Of a DNA stretch of 64,000 nt, positions 33,504-43,805 are shown piece after piece. This stretch comes from Heterotrichella gracilis. Lineage: Eukaryota > Sar > Xanthophyceae > Tribonematales > Xanthonemataceae. The notes under the pieces are model-generated. The model had not been told where the DNA came from. It saw nothing but the letters and a program-made list of their open reading frames with translations, and searched no databases. Within the stretch, counting starts at the first letter, position 1, and each line of letters begins with the position of its first letter. The position numbers were made by a program, and so were the translations under genes. Location: the NCBI GenBank assembly GCA_032358255.1, contig JAULBX010020299.1, positions 16,139-80,138 on the forward strand, read 5' to 3'.

Positions 33504-36500
33504 ATGCATAGCATGGCATGCCAGTGGCATGTGCCCCTGCTGCTGCTCGGCACCCTGTTACTGAGCGGCAGGGCAGAGGCCACCACTCTGCTGATCAAGG
33601 TAAATCAATGGGGGAAGTGGTTTTTTAACTCGTCTGCAAGGCGTGCCCAACACCTCGAGGTCGAGTGCATGCAACTGAGGGGGACAACTAGGGTTTTAAA
33701 CGCTAAGTCCTGCGGTGCAGGGCGGCACGGTGGTCAACGCAGACAGGCAGTTTGAGGCCGATGTGCTGCTTCAGGATGGGGTCATCACGCGAGTTGAAAA
33801 GGGGATCAAGGTGCGGTAATCTAGCCAAGCTTGTCGAACACATATGCATGCATGCTGCCTACGGCATGCAGGGAAGTGTGCTCCAAGCGCCCTGTGGTAT
33901 GGTTGGACGCCACGAAAGCACCTTGTAGGTGACGTTCACACGCGCAGCATAAAGTATCGTGCAAAACAGCAGCTGTGTTGGTGCAGGCTCCGCATGGGTG
34001 CAGGGTGATAGATGCGGCAGGGAAGTACGTGTTGCCAGGGGGCATAGACCCACACACGCATTTCCAGATGCCCTTCATGGGTCAGTTTGCTGTAGACGAC
34101 TTCTACAGGTGTGCTAGGAACCCTGGCCTTGAACCCTGGCCTTGAACCCTGAACCCTAGCCCACAACCATAACCCTAACCTTTGACCCTAGTTACCCTGT
34201 TGCTTGACAGGTGCACTAGGTGATTACCCGCTGCTGCAATTTGGCTACCCACCGCCCACTCCAATCCCAGTTCTGGCGGGGGGAACCTCCTGACTTTGCA
34301 CCCCGTCTAATGCCCTGCCACCCACACTATGAACTGATCACCTCCCCGCACCCGCCTGCGCCGCCCCCACTCCAATACTCCCGTCCACCAACACCCACCC
34401 ACCCCTTCCTCCCCCCACAGCGGCCAATCTGCAGCTCTTGCGGGGGGCGCCACCATGACCAGTGACTTTGCACCCCGTCTAATGCCCTACCTACACCCAC
34501 CATGAACCGATCACCTCCCCACATCCGTCTGCTCCGCTCGCACTCCAACACTCCCTTTCAATGACAGTAAACTCCCTGTCTCATCCATATATTCCTTCCC
34601 CCACAGCGGCCAATCCGCAGCCCTGGCGGGGGGTACCACCATGACCATCGACTTTGCACTCCCCGTTGAGCATGACCTAGCCAAGGGGTTTGCAGCATGG
34701 AAGGCCATGGCGGGGAGGGCGGTGATGGATTACAGCTTTCACATGGTGGTCTCATCGTGGAGCAATGAGGTAGGGTCTGCGGTCTGAAGGTATTTGATGC
34801 TGTGCAGAATGCAAAACGTTTCCCCCGGACTTATGGGAAGTGGACGAAATGGTGCCCCAGTGATCAGCCATGTGGTCCAATAAACAAACATAAAATAGAA
34901 AGAAGTAAACAAATAAACGGATGTGGCTGTGCTTGTGGGGCAAGGGGTGTCGTCCATTAAAAATTTGTAATCAGCCATGTGCCGTGTGATCAGCCAGTAA
35001 TCACCATGTCGCCCTGTGATCAACAAGTAATCACCATGTATGATCACCAGGTGGCGGAGGACATGGCGGTGCTGGTGGGTCAAGGTGTGCAGTCATTCAA
35101 GTTCTACATGGCGTACAAGGGGGCGCTGATGGTGAATGACGAGGTGCTGCTCCAGGGCTTGCAGCGCTGCAAGGAGCTGGGGGCGCTGCCACTGGTGAGT
35201 GGGGGTATAGGGTTTTGGGGTACAGAGCTAGGGATTTTGAGGATTTAGGGCCTCAGGGAAAGTTCAGGGATAGGATAGTAATGCACCAAGTCACTATTAC
35301 AATCACGCCTGGTTATAAATGAGCCAGGGCTTGCAGCGCTGCAAGGAGCTGAGGCGCTGCCGCTGGTGAGTCGGGGTGCATGTCTAGGGTTTTGAGGGGG
35401 GCAGGTAGGGGAAACGAGGGTTTTGGGCCGTCCGGCAGTGGCTGATGGGATGCATGGGATGTGTGTGCCTAGCTGCTAGGCATGGTGCAAGCACGTATGA
35501 GCAAGATCTAGATCATCATGACAACCGCCCTGGACACCGGATTGCATTCAAGCACGAGCACCTTGATGACATTACTGGACCACACCCTGCACGCTCCCAA
35601 TCCCCACTCAGCTGGCTGCCAATCCCCGCACAGGTCCACGGCGAGAATGGGGATGCGGTCGAGTTTGGCAAGCAGCGCGTTTTCGACATGGGCATCTCTG
35701 GCCCCGAGGGCATCGCCCTGGCTCGGCCCTCGGTGGTCGAAGGGGAGGCCACTGGGCGGGCAATCCGGCTGGCAGCGTTTGTGGGAGCACCCTTGCTTGT
35801 GGTTCATGTAATGAGCCAGGACGCCCTCGAGGAGATTGGCAGAGCAAGGGCTCAAGGGCAGGTGGTGATTGGGGAGGTGCTTTCGGCGGGGCTGGCGCTC
35901 AACGAAAGCAAGCTGTGCGTGCCCAGGATTGCATTAATGCTAGTAGGGGCATATCAAGTAGTACTGTAGTCCATGGTTTTCTGAGCCGCGATGGGTACAT
36001 TATTACTCTATTCTAAGTAGTGCTGTGCTAGGTGGCGGTGCTGTGTTATGCGTACCATGTGCATGTTGCTGGCATTTTTGGGATTTACTTGATGCGCAAG
36101 GTAGGTGGCTGGGTGTGGAGCAAGTGGTGATTGGGGAGGTGCTTTCGGCGGGGCTGGCGCTCAATGAAAGCAAGCTGTACGTGCTGGGGGGTGTTCCCAC
36201 GTTGTATCTGCAGGGGTGTCTGCATGCATATATGCATGCATGGGGAGTATGCATAGTTCAGTAAGACAGCTCCCAGGGCAAGGCAGGCGTAAATTTCACC
36301 TGCTCCCAGCATGCCTGGCTGCACGCGCTTAGCAGGCCTGGTCGTGGATCATGCCCTACACATGCGCCCAACATGGCTGCGGCCATTTTCAGTCCCCTGC
36401 ATTTATTTATTTTTATTTTTTATTTATTGCACCATGCGTCACACAGGCGCCAACATGCCTGCGCCCCCTGTCAGGCCCCTGTTTGTGTCATCATACATAT

Positions 36501-38210
36501 TTGCCCGTCTCTGCAGGTGGCACCCGGACTTTGCCATCGCCTCGCAGTACGCCACCAGCCCACCCCTCAGAGGGGAGGCGCACAGGCTGGCGCTCAAGGG
36601 GGGCCTGGCTACAGGGGTGCTGGAGGTAGGTGTAGGTGCAGTCACACAGAAGGCTTCCAAGCCAGGCACCTGACTCACGCGCTGAAGCTTTCCCCCTCCC
36701 CTTTCCCTAGGTTGTTGGCACATGTGTACAGACCACTGCGTGTTCAGTTCCAGCCTCAAGGCGTTGGGCATGCACGACCCCGCGCAGATATCCTTAGGAT
36801 CGCAGGAAATGCACCCTTAGGGTAAATTGGGGTGCACAAGCATGCCCCTTGTATCACAACTCCCCCTTCCCCTTCCCTGCCATGTGACATCACCCTATGC
36901 ACTAACCCGCTCTCCTCTCCCTTTTGCCCTATAGGTGGTTGGCACAGACCACTGCGTATTCAACTCCAGCCTCAAGGCCCTGGGCATGCACGACTTCAGG
37001 AAAATACCCTTAGGGTTGATCGGAGTGGAGGAGCGGCTACACGTGGCATGGCACGAGATGGTCAACAGCGGTAAGGGTTTTGGGAAGGGTTTGGGAAAGG
37101 ATCAGTGGGTGGGAACTGCTGCTCGCCCCCTCACTAGTCCACACATGCCTGGGGTTCACCTGAGCGATGGATCCCCGTGGATGTACTGCATGCATTCCAG
37201 CAACACAGCCAAATTGTACCCTCCATGTTTGCAGGATGCCAGTTCCATGATGCTGGTCTTGGGTGGCCAACCTCTCCCATAACGGTATATTTAGATAATC
37301 ACTTGCAGATAAACAGTTGCAACATAGTCCCCCTGAAATAAACATACATTCTCCCTTTGTTGCGCAGGTATGATGTCCCCCTCAGCCTTTGTGCGCGCAG
37401 TGAGCACACGGGCAGCACAGGTGTACAACCTATACCCTCGCAAGGGGTTGATAGCAGCTGGGTCTGACGGGGACGTCATCCTGTTTGACCCTTCCGTGCG
37501 CCACGTGCTGTCTGCATCCACCCACCACTCCCGCATGGACACCAACATCTATGAAGGCATGGAGGTCACTGGGAAGGTGAGTGCGCTATTAATTTTATTA
37601 TGTGTTATTAGTACCACTACAAGCATATATTGGTGCGTTGTTATTGTTATCATGTTATTATTAGTAGCAAAGCTAATATCTATAAGGGCATGGAGGTCAA
37701 TAGGAAGATGTGTTGGGCCGCAAGCACTTGCACCTAGTAGCAGAATTGCTGTCTTTTACGCGATGGAATTGAGTGTGAGCTGGGAGTATAGTTGGCCACT
37801 CGATGACGCATACCGTGCCTGCTTATCCCTGCTGAATTGGCACAAACAATATTCCACCATGCAGCGCCCATGCCATGCCACGCCACGCCATGCCATGACA
37901 CATGTCACGCCATGCCCATGCCATGACACATGCCATGCCCATGCCATGCCATGCCATAAACTGGTTGGTGCCCTCTCCCCAGGTGGTCATGACAATCAGC
38001 CAAGGGGAGGTAGTGTGGGAGAATGGCGTGTTGAGTGTGAGGGAGGGTGCGGGTCGCTTCATCCCCCGCCCGCCATTCGGGCCGCTGTACGATGGCTTGG
38101 CGCAGCGGGATGCCAACTGGATCGCCGACAAGTTCCCCTATGGAGCCACCCCTGTGCGGCGGGAGGGCGATGTGGTTGGGACTGGGCCAGGTGCCAAGGA
38201 TGAGCTGTAG
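33504..38210 (+). CDS. PYD2: Dihydropyrimidinase with signal peptide and ER-retention KDEL
   Basis: Hydrolyses dihydrouracil and dihydrothymine in pyrimidine catabolism (cyclic amidohydrolase family). Ten exons: 33504-33599, 33721-33810, 33987-34108, 34607-34769, 35051-35194, 35634-35914, 36517-36625, 36935-37070, 37368-37576, 37983-38210, giving 525 residues. The leader [19 protein letters not shown] is a classic signal peptide and the last four residues are KDEL, so the mature enzyme should sit in the ER lumen. This agrees with the reported secretory location of the plant enzyme. Metal ligands are all visible: H85 and H87 (DPHTHF), K174 ([10 protein letters not shown], the carboxylated Lys), H207 (VHGENGD), H263 (VVHVM) and D340 (GTDHC). 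The start could be the ATG at 33504 or 33513. Introns hold several exon-edge echoes, including a second donor-bearing copy of the exon 6 end. Confidence 0.94.
34270..34490 (+). repeat. Two upstream echoes of dihydropyrimidinase exon 4 start
   Basis: Partial copies lie at about 34270-34320 and 34421-34490, before the real exon at 34607. The second keeps a good CCCCCACAG acceptor and the frame [17 protein letters not shown], then diverges. Spacing is roughly 150-190 bp. Confidence 0.85.
35326..35372 (+). repeat. Echo of dihydropyrimidinase exon 5 end with donor
   Basis: GGGCTTGCAGCGCTGCAAGG to GCTGGTGAGT repeats 35154-35199, including the GTGAGT donor. One base is missing (GAGCTGAGGCG for GAGCTGGGGGCG), so it would shift frame if used. 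Confidence 0.85.
36118..36177 (+). repeat. Echo of dihydropyrimidinase exon 6 end with strong donor
   Basis: A sixty-base near-identical copy of 35862-35914 encodes [17 protein letters not shown] and is followed by GTACGT, a better donor than the GTGCGT of the original. It lacks a clear upstream acceptor. Confidence 0.88.
36712..36800 (+). repeat. Decayed echo of dihydropyrimidinase exon 8
   Basis: The acceptor CCCTAG and most of the exon at 36935 are repeated, but a six-base insertion breaks the GTDHC metal site. Inclusion would destroy the catalytic Asp context. Confidence 0.85.
37671..37706 (+). repeat. Echo of dihydropyrimidinase exon 9 end
   Basis: AATATCTATAAGGGCATGG and GAGGTCAATAGGAAGATG restate 37545-37578 in the following intron; the donor GT has become AT. 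Confidence 0.78.
37865..37960 (+). repeat. ATGCC/CACGCC microsatellite in intron 9
   Basis: Degenerate repeats of CATGCC, with ATGACACATG interruptions, fill about 95 bp of the last dihydropyrimidinase intron. Confidence 0.85.
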
Positions 38211-38289
38211 GCATACCTGTGCATGGGCGCTCATTCACCTCTGGTTGAGCCGCGCGGAGTTCAGCATTGAACACTAACGTTGACAAGCT

Positions 38290-38294
38290 TGTAA
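38290..38294 (+). terminator. Candidate poly(A) signal for dihydropyrimidinase
   Basis: TGTAA lies 80 bp after the stop, a normal distance for the chlorophyte-type signal. Confidence 0.4.
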
Positions 38295-39230
38295 TAGCCT
38301 AAGGGCAACATCTTTGTCTTTGGAGGTTCTGTGTCTTGGCTGGTACCGTATGGGTGGTGCTGTGGGGCGTACACTCCCTATTTAACCCATTGCCAAGTGA
38401 CTCAGGGCGCCGCAACTTTCCAGCCCTAGCTAAGGGTTTGTTCCAACATCCTAATGCCAATGAGTGGCCTTGTGCATTGTGCACTGCAACTTTTCTCAGA
38501 CCACCCTGCAGTGCAGGCTTGGAGAGAGTAGTCACACATCAACAACCACTTATGCCCCACGTTTTCTAGCGAGAATCCAGCAAGACTATAGGAGGGTCTG
38601 CCCAAATAGGGTCTGCCCAAATCCTTGGCATCTGTTGAAAAGTGCGTGCCACGGTGGCGTCTGGGTAACAGCGTGGCAGAATGTTGGACGATGGATATGG
38701 CCACGATAGCGCCAGCTGGGCAGGAGACCGGGATGAATCTGATGAATCGGGGGGCTGATTAGGCCCCGTTTGAAAGCGCTCAGGAAAATCTGTTGGCCGG
38801 GATTTGGCCGCCGCTATCCCGCATGTCGAGGAGGGAAAAGGTGTTTTTTTGGGCTTTGCGCAGTCGCTTTTCCTATCGCACGGGCTTTTGGGCAGGTTGT
38901 TTGAATTGCCCATGTTGGAAGAGCATCGCACGACGCAGACTGATAGTATTGTTTGCTTGTGCTGTGTCTTGTAGTTCTCGTTATCGTTCTCGTGGCACCT
39001 GCTCTCCACACCTCTGCTCGTTCCAGTTGGCTTCGACAGGAGTTTGTGGGAAACCCTCCGAGGTGAGAGGTAAGGGCAGGGGTTCCTTCCACCTTGCCTC
39101 AGGGGCAAGTTGAAAGCCGTGAACAACCTTTGCCGAGTATTTTGGGCGACTCGCTAGTGCAGAGTGCGAACGGGAAGTGGGTTTTCGGGCTTGAACGTTT
39201 CGGTAGCATCGCACCCATGGGTTCACTTTT

Positions 39231-39262
39231 GCAGAGCCCCGTATGTGCAGAGCCCCGTATGT
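39231..39262 (+). repeat. Two perfect copies of a 16-bp unit
   Basis: GCAGAGCCCCGTATGT occurs twice head to tail upstream of the receiver-domain gene. Confidence 0.88.
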
Positions 39263-39769
39263 GATCTTGCGTGGTGCACTGTGCACTGGAAGAAAGCATA
39301 AGTCTCCGTTGGGATTACTGTCGCTGTTTGGTTGTTGTCCTTGCTCAGACCCAGGGACTCGGTGGAACATTCGACCAGGGCATTCTTTGCAACATGCATT
39401 CCTCCCGGTACATCTCCATTTTCGAGGCAATTTCTGCCTTCGAAGCGTAGTAGCATAGCAGTCATATTTTACAAGGTGTGCAAACGAGCTGGAGTAGCCA
39501 GCACCAGGCTTGTCTGGCCTGCATCCACTGATCGTCCTGTGTTGCCATGTAGGTGGCAAGTCAGGCTGGTTTCCGACCCTTACGCGAGGTGGATGGGCCC
39601 AATACCATGCAGCTGGTACTTTATGCGCTGCTGACGTGACCAAGAGCATTGCCTAGCGCTCGGGAAGAAGACAGAAGCCGCAAGGTATGTGCAGTGTGGG
39701 TGTCATTCATTTTGGCATAATATGGTTATGGCCTAATCATGACAGGCATTCTTTTCTTAATTTGTCCAG

Positions 39770-42274
39770 GGTCAACAACCAGCTGGGTGGTTGAAGGAGA
39801 AAGGGACCACACCACTGGAGTAGACTGTGACTCATATGCTTTTACCACAGACTTCACTCCTGTAAGGTATGTCCAGGTCTGTTCACTGCCAGTGTTCACT
39901 GTTGCCAATCATGACACCTGGCAGCTAATAAAGCTTTATTATGTAATACCTCCTTGGCAAACCAACTCTGTGTTTGTCCGCAGCTGTGCACTAGGCTTGC
40001 CTCAAGTGAGGCTGGCGGGTAATCCGACACACACCATGGGGGAGCTGAGCGTGCGGCGCAAAATTCTGGTGGTAAGTATGTCTTTTTTTGGCCAGCTGGC
40101 GTGGTAGTTTGGAAAGCTTGCTTGGCAGTATGCAAGAAAGTCAAGAGCGATGGAGAGATTGCATACCTGGCTGCAGGTGGATGACTTGCGGATCAACCGC
40201 CTGCTGCTGGCAAAGATGTTTAACAAGGTATGTGTCTGCCGCGTGGATGGGGATGTGAAACGCATGCCAGGCTGCATCGTGCCTATGTCGAGTGTGATAG
40301 CGTGGGAAAATCCTTGGTGACCAGCGCCCTGCTTATTTCATGAAAGGAGCCATAGTGGCCGAGGTGTGCATGGGGCAGAGGGCAGCGGCAGGAGTGCATG
40401 GGCTTGTTGCTTCCCATCTTGGGACATGCATGATACTGTGGCTGGGGTGCACGCTTCCCTTGCGCTGCGTGTCAGTTCCAGTGATTGCATGCCAACAGCA
40501 TTGCTTGGTTGCATTTCAGCAGCATTGCTTGGGGTGCCTGTGCTTTCTGGGTCTGGCCCATGCATACAGATGCGTCAACAATGGCAGATGTACATAATTC
40601 ATGTGTACATGCCACACTGGGCGCCTGTGCTTTCTGTATACCAGTATGATCCCATGCCATCCCTTGCATGCCACCCTGTGATTGGGGAGCTCAATCACTT
40701 TTTCATCATCCCCGTACTTGTTGCTGGGGAGCCCATTAATTCATCCACCACCGCCCTTGCAGCTCGGGTTCGACGTGTTGGAGACCGAAAATGGCAAGGA
40801 GTGCGTGGAGATCTATCATAAGGAGTACGAAAGCCTGGCCTGCATCGTCCTTGACCTCATCATGCCTGTGCTGGATGGCTGGCAGACTGCCAAGGAGCTT
40901 CGGATGCTGGAGGAGAAGATGGCGTTTGGCCGCGTGCCCATCCTGGCATGCACAGCTGAGCGGGCGGACAAGGTCATCAGCTCTGGCGAGACTGTGCTCA
41001 GCAGCTGCCTGGGGTGTGGCATGGACGAGTGCTTGGTGCGTACACGCATGCATCCTCACCACCACCACCACCATCACTCTCTTTAGTTCCCGCATGCTTC
41101 AATCGAGGCACGTCCGCTCTTGCACCACGGCCACCCACCATCCTCGCTGAGCGGGCGGACAAGGCCATCAACTCTGGGGCGACAGGTGCTCAGCAGCTGC
41201 CTGGGGGTTTGGCATGGACCAGTGCCTGGTGGGCACACGCGTGCATCAGCCCACATCCGCGCCATTAGCACTGCCACCTCCCTCCGTCAGTCACCACACG
41301 CTTTGCATTGACCCACATCAGCACCACCATCGCCACCACCACCTTAGGTTCCCACGTGCATGCGTTAGAGCACACCCCCACCATTAGCACCACCCACCCA
41401 TCTACCTCAATCCCCATACGGTTTGCATTGACCCACATCGTCGCCACCACCATTACCCAATTGCTTCAGCCAGTCAGCTGCCCTGGTCGTTTTGTGCATC
41501 ATTGGCAGAATCAATGACCCTGACGGACCCTCCTTGTCCTGTAATGTTAACTGGTGATTCTGGAGTTGCAGATCTCATCCCACCTTTCCTCCCCCCACCC
41601 CCACCCCGCTTGCCTTGCAGAGTATACCAGTGACTCTACTACTTGTAATGTGAATTGTCTCCTCTTAACCTCATGTGGAGTCTGGCCTGACCCCCCCCTT
41701 GCCTTGCAGAGTAAACCTGTGACCCTAGAGTTCCTCGCCCAGCTGCTGCAAAAGTACATCCCCAGCTTCCAGTGGCAGCAAGGGGGAAGCTTCCCGCAGT
41801 ACACAGTCAGCCCAGCCCATGTGCACAAGCTGCACCTGCATGCTCGGGAGCTGCTCAGCAAGGCGTCCGCCGAACAGGTATTGTTAATATATCTTGTTTT
41901 TCCTGTTATATACTTTATTATATCTTTTTATCTGATGGATGCACTCCTCCTGGGGCATGGGTATAGCTGTGAATGGTTGGTTTGGTACCCAAAATTTGTT
42001 ATCGAATTGCATGGACAATGTTTTTTGTAACAAAATTGTTAAAGATGTTTTGTGGTATTGGAAATTACCTTACATCGTTTTTTCATCAACGCAGGTGCGG
42101 CTGTCAGCCGGCATGTCGCAGCGGTCGCGCAGCGGGGGGGTTGATGGCAATAACAGGGTGTCAATGGAAGTGGGCAGGAACGGCAACTATGCGCTAGACC
42201 TGGCGGCAGCGCGGCGGCGTGCTTCTATGGATGAAACAATGGGCATTGGGAATGCGCAGGCGCGGATAGTATGA
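39770..42274 (+). CDS. Response-regulator receiver-domain protein (5' end uncertain)
   Basis: Two-component phosphoacceptor. Exons 39770-39866, 39984-40071, 40177-40227, 40763-41035, 41710-41877 and 42095-42274 join in phase. The receiver reads KILVVDDLRINRLLL (acidic pair DD), VLDLIMPVLDGW (phosphoacceptor Asp), PILACTA (the Thr switch), GMDECL then SKPVTLEFLAQLL (conserved Lys), so every receiver signature residue is present. The wording resembles receivers of hybrid histidine kinases, but no kinase domain is visible upstream. Translation could begin at ATG 40036 (context CACCATGG), making a nearly receiver-only protein of about 253 residues, or further upstream, including GSTTSWVVEGERDHTT. 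The C-terminal 60 residues are Ser/Arg/Gly-rich. Output and partner kinase are unknown. Confidence 0.82.
41148..41245 (+). repeat. Echo of the receiver exon end with decayed donor
   Basis: GAGCGGGCGGACAAGG through the LGCGMDECL-coding bases of 40958-41050 recur with small indels and a frame change. Further down the same intron, two CACC-rich blocks (about 41270-41345 and 41380-41460) are also related to each other. Confidence 0.82.
41606..41640 (+). repeat. Echo of the acceptor before the receiver SKP exon
   Basis: CTTGCCTTGCAGAGTATACC resembles CTTGCCTTGCAGAGTAAACC at 41698-41717. It is a functional-looking competing acceptor about 90 bp upstream that would insert a stop. Confidence 0.82.
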
Positions 42275-43805
42275 CTGCGGGGGCGCCAGCGGTGCGCATG
42301 GTTTCACGCCGAAGGGGGTGAGGGGGGAGCTGTGGGCACTTTGCGTGGCGGGATGGCAACATTGAAACACTGACTGCGCCGAGCCAGGGCAGCTTGTAGT
42401 CAATGGGGGAAAGGGGGCGCAGCTGGGTGTTGGGAATGGGGATGGGGTGCCACAGCAGCAGGGGCAGGGGTTCACAGCAGGCTTGGCTTCACTTGTGTAC
42501 ACTTTTTCGACGTGTTGCCATGGGCGCTGGGACGCCAGATACATATAGGGCAATAATCACCCGGGCTTGTTAAGGTCTCTGGTTATACCACGCACACCCA
42601 TAACGATTATCCCAGCAAGGCTTTCGTGCTGTAGAAGGTCTGGAGCAGCTAGCAGATGTATATGCCAGCGGTGGTCAGTGCAGCACACTGGGTTGGGCGC
42701 GTGGGGGGGGGGGCGTTTGTTTAAAAGTGGAATTTGTTGGGCTAGTAGGATGGCCGATGGATCCTGTGCACATCGTTTGGGAACATGGGGCAACTGACTC
42801 AGCACCGTGTTGTAGTATTAGGGTTTTTGAGTCAGCAGGGGGGTTTTGGGGACACCTAGGGTACAATAATAGGCTGGGTTTTACAGGGAGCGCAGAGCAT
42901 GATTTATGGTTCAAAATCGTCTGCTGCTGCCAGATAAGAGCGCAACCTTTTTGCTGTTTGCTCAACGAACGAAGCACGAGAAGAGTTGTCTCGAGTAGAT
43001 TTACAAGTGCACTTTGCGTCTAGTTAGTTGGTTCTGTACGTGGCAAAATTGGCCCCACCGGATGATGATGATAACATGGTGTATTTGCGAAAGGCGGCTG
43101 GGATATTGGTCCTCTGCGCCTGATGATGCTTTTTATCTGAGAACCGCACCCAATGGATATCATGGGAAGGTGAATTTGACCCCCCATCAATGAATGATGC
43201 TTTCATTAGACAATGTACGTTGCCTAGATTTGTTCAAATGGCTCCATCTTACTAGTAAAAAGGGCGGCTGCTGACTAAATGATATGCCCTTGTGACAGTC
43301 ACCACAAAACTTCAAACCGGTGATTGAAATCATTCACCCTGCCAGTGGCGACATCAGATCTGGACTGGGTGTCGCCAACGACATGTACCTGATCATGCCC
43401 ATATACCAGTCACTGTACATAAACGATCGGTCCAGACAGAATTTTGAGCCAATGGCCATAACTTACAAAGGATAATAGTATTGTCCCCTTGGCAAGCAGG
43501 GTTCATGGCCATGGAACGGGGTGATCAGTCACTGGCTCAAGTCACTACAGTGACTGGTATCATGACTCAGTGGCAGCCAGGTTGGGAGACCGGCGCAGTT
43601 GAGTGCAGCAAGCGCGCGCTAGCCCATTCTATTAATATTGCCAAAGGGGACAGTGAGTGTGCATGATGTTGGTATTGTTCGCAAACCTGCAGGCAATGCA
43701 AAGTTGATCAATCCATTCAGTCATTGGACACTGTGTACACAGTGTTTGGCACTGCGGTGGTACCTCATTCCTGCTGCGCCGCATCATGCCAAGCGGCTTC
43801 AAATG
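42275..43805. other. Tail-to-tail intergenic region with no supported gene
   Basis: This presumably contains the 3' UTRs of the receiver gene and of the minus-strand coiled-coil gene. Small ORFs (for example minus 43024-43206) lack supporting splice partners. There is a G run at about 42704-42714. Confidence 0.45.

Larger units (their letters stand above)
38211..39769. other. Region upstream of the receiver-domain gene
   Basis: This is probably dihydropyrimidinase 3' UTR, promoter and 5' exons of the receiver gene, which I could not resolve. Possible donors are CCGAGGTGAGAG near 39062 and CGCAAGGTATGT at 39684. Small perfect tandem duplications occur at about 38593-38622 and 39231-39262. Long ORFs on both strands at 38800-39650 show no family features. 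Confidence 0.4.

Noticed and set aside
38981-39649. 222-codon minus-strand ORF
   Set aside because: It shows no motif, no codon pattern like its neighbours and no partner exons. It lies in the probable 5' region of the receiver gene.
41050-41470. CACC-rich stretch as a possible CRISPR-like or structured repeat
   Set aside because: It is simple-sequence DNA plus a diverged duplication inside a receiver-gene intron, with no regular spacing.
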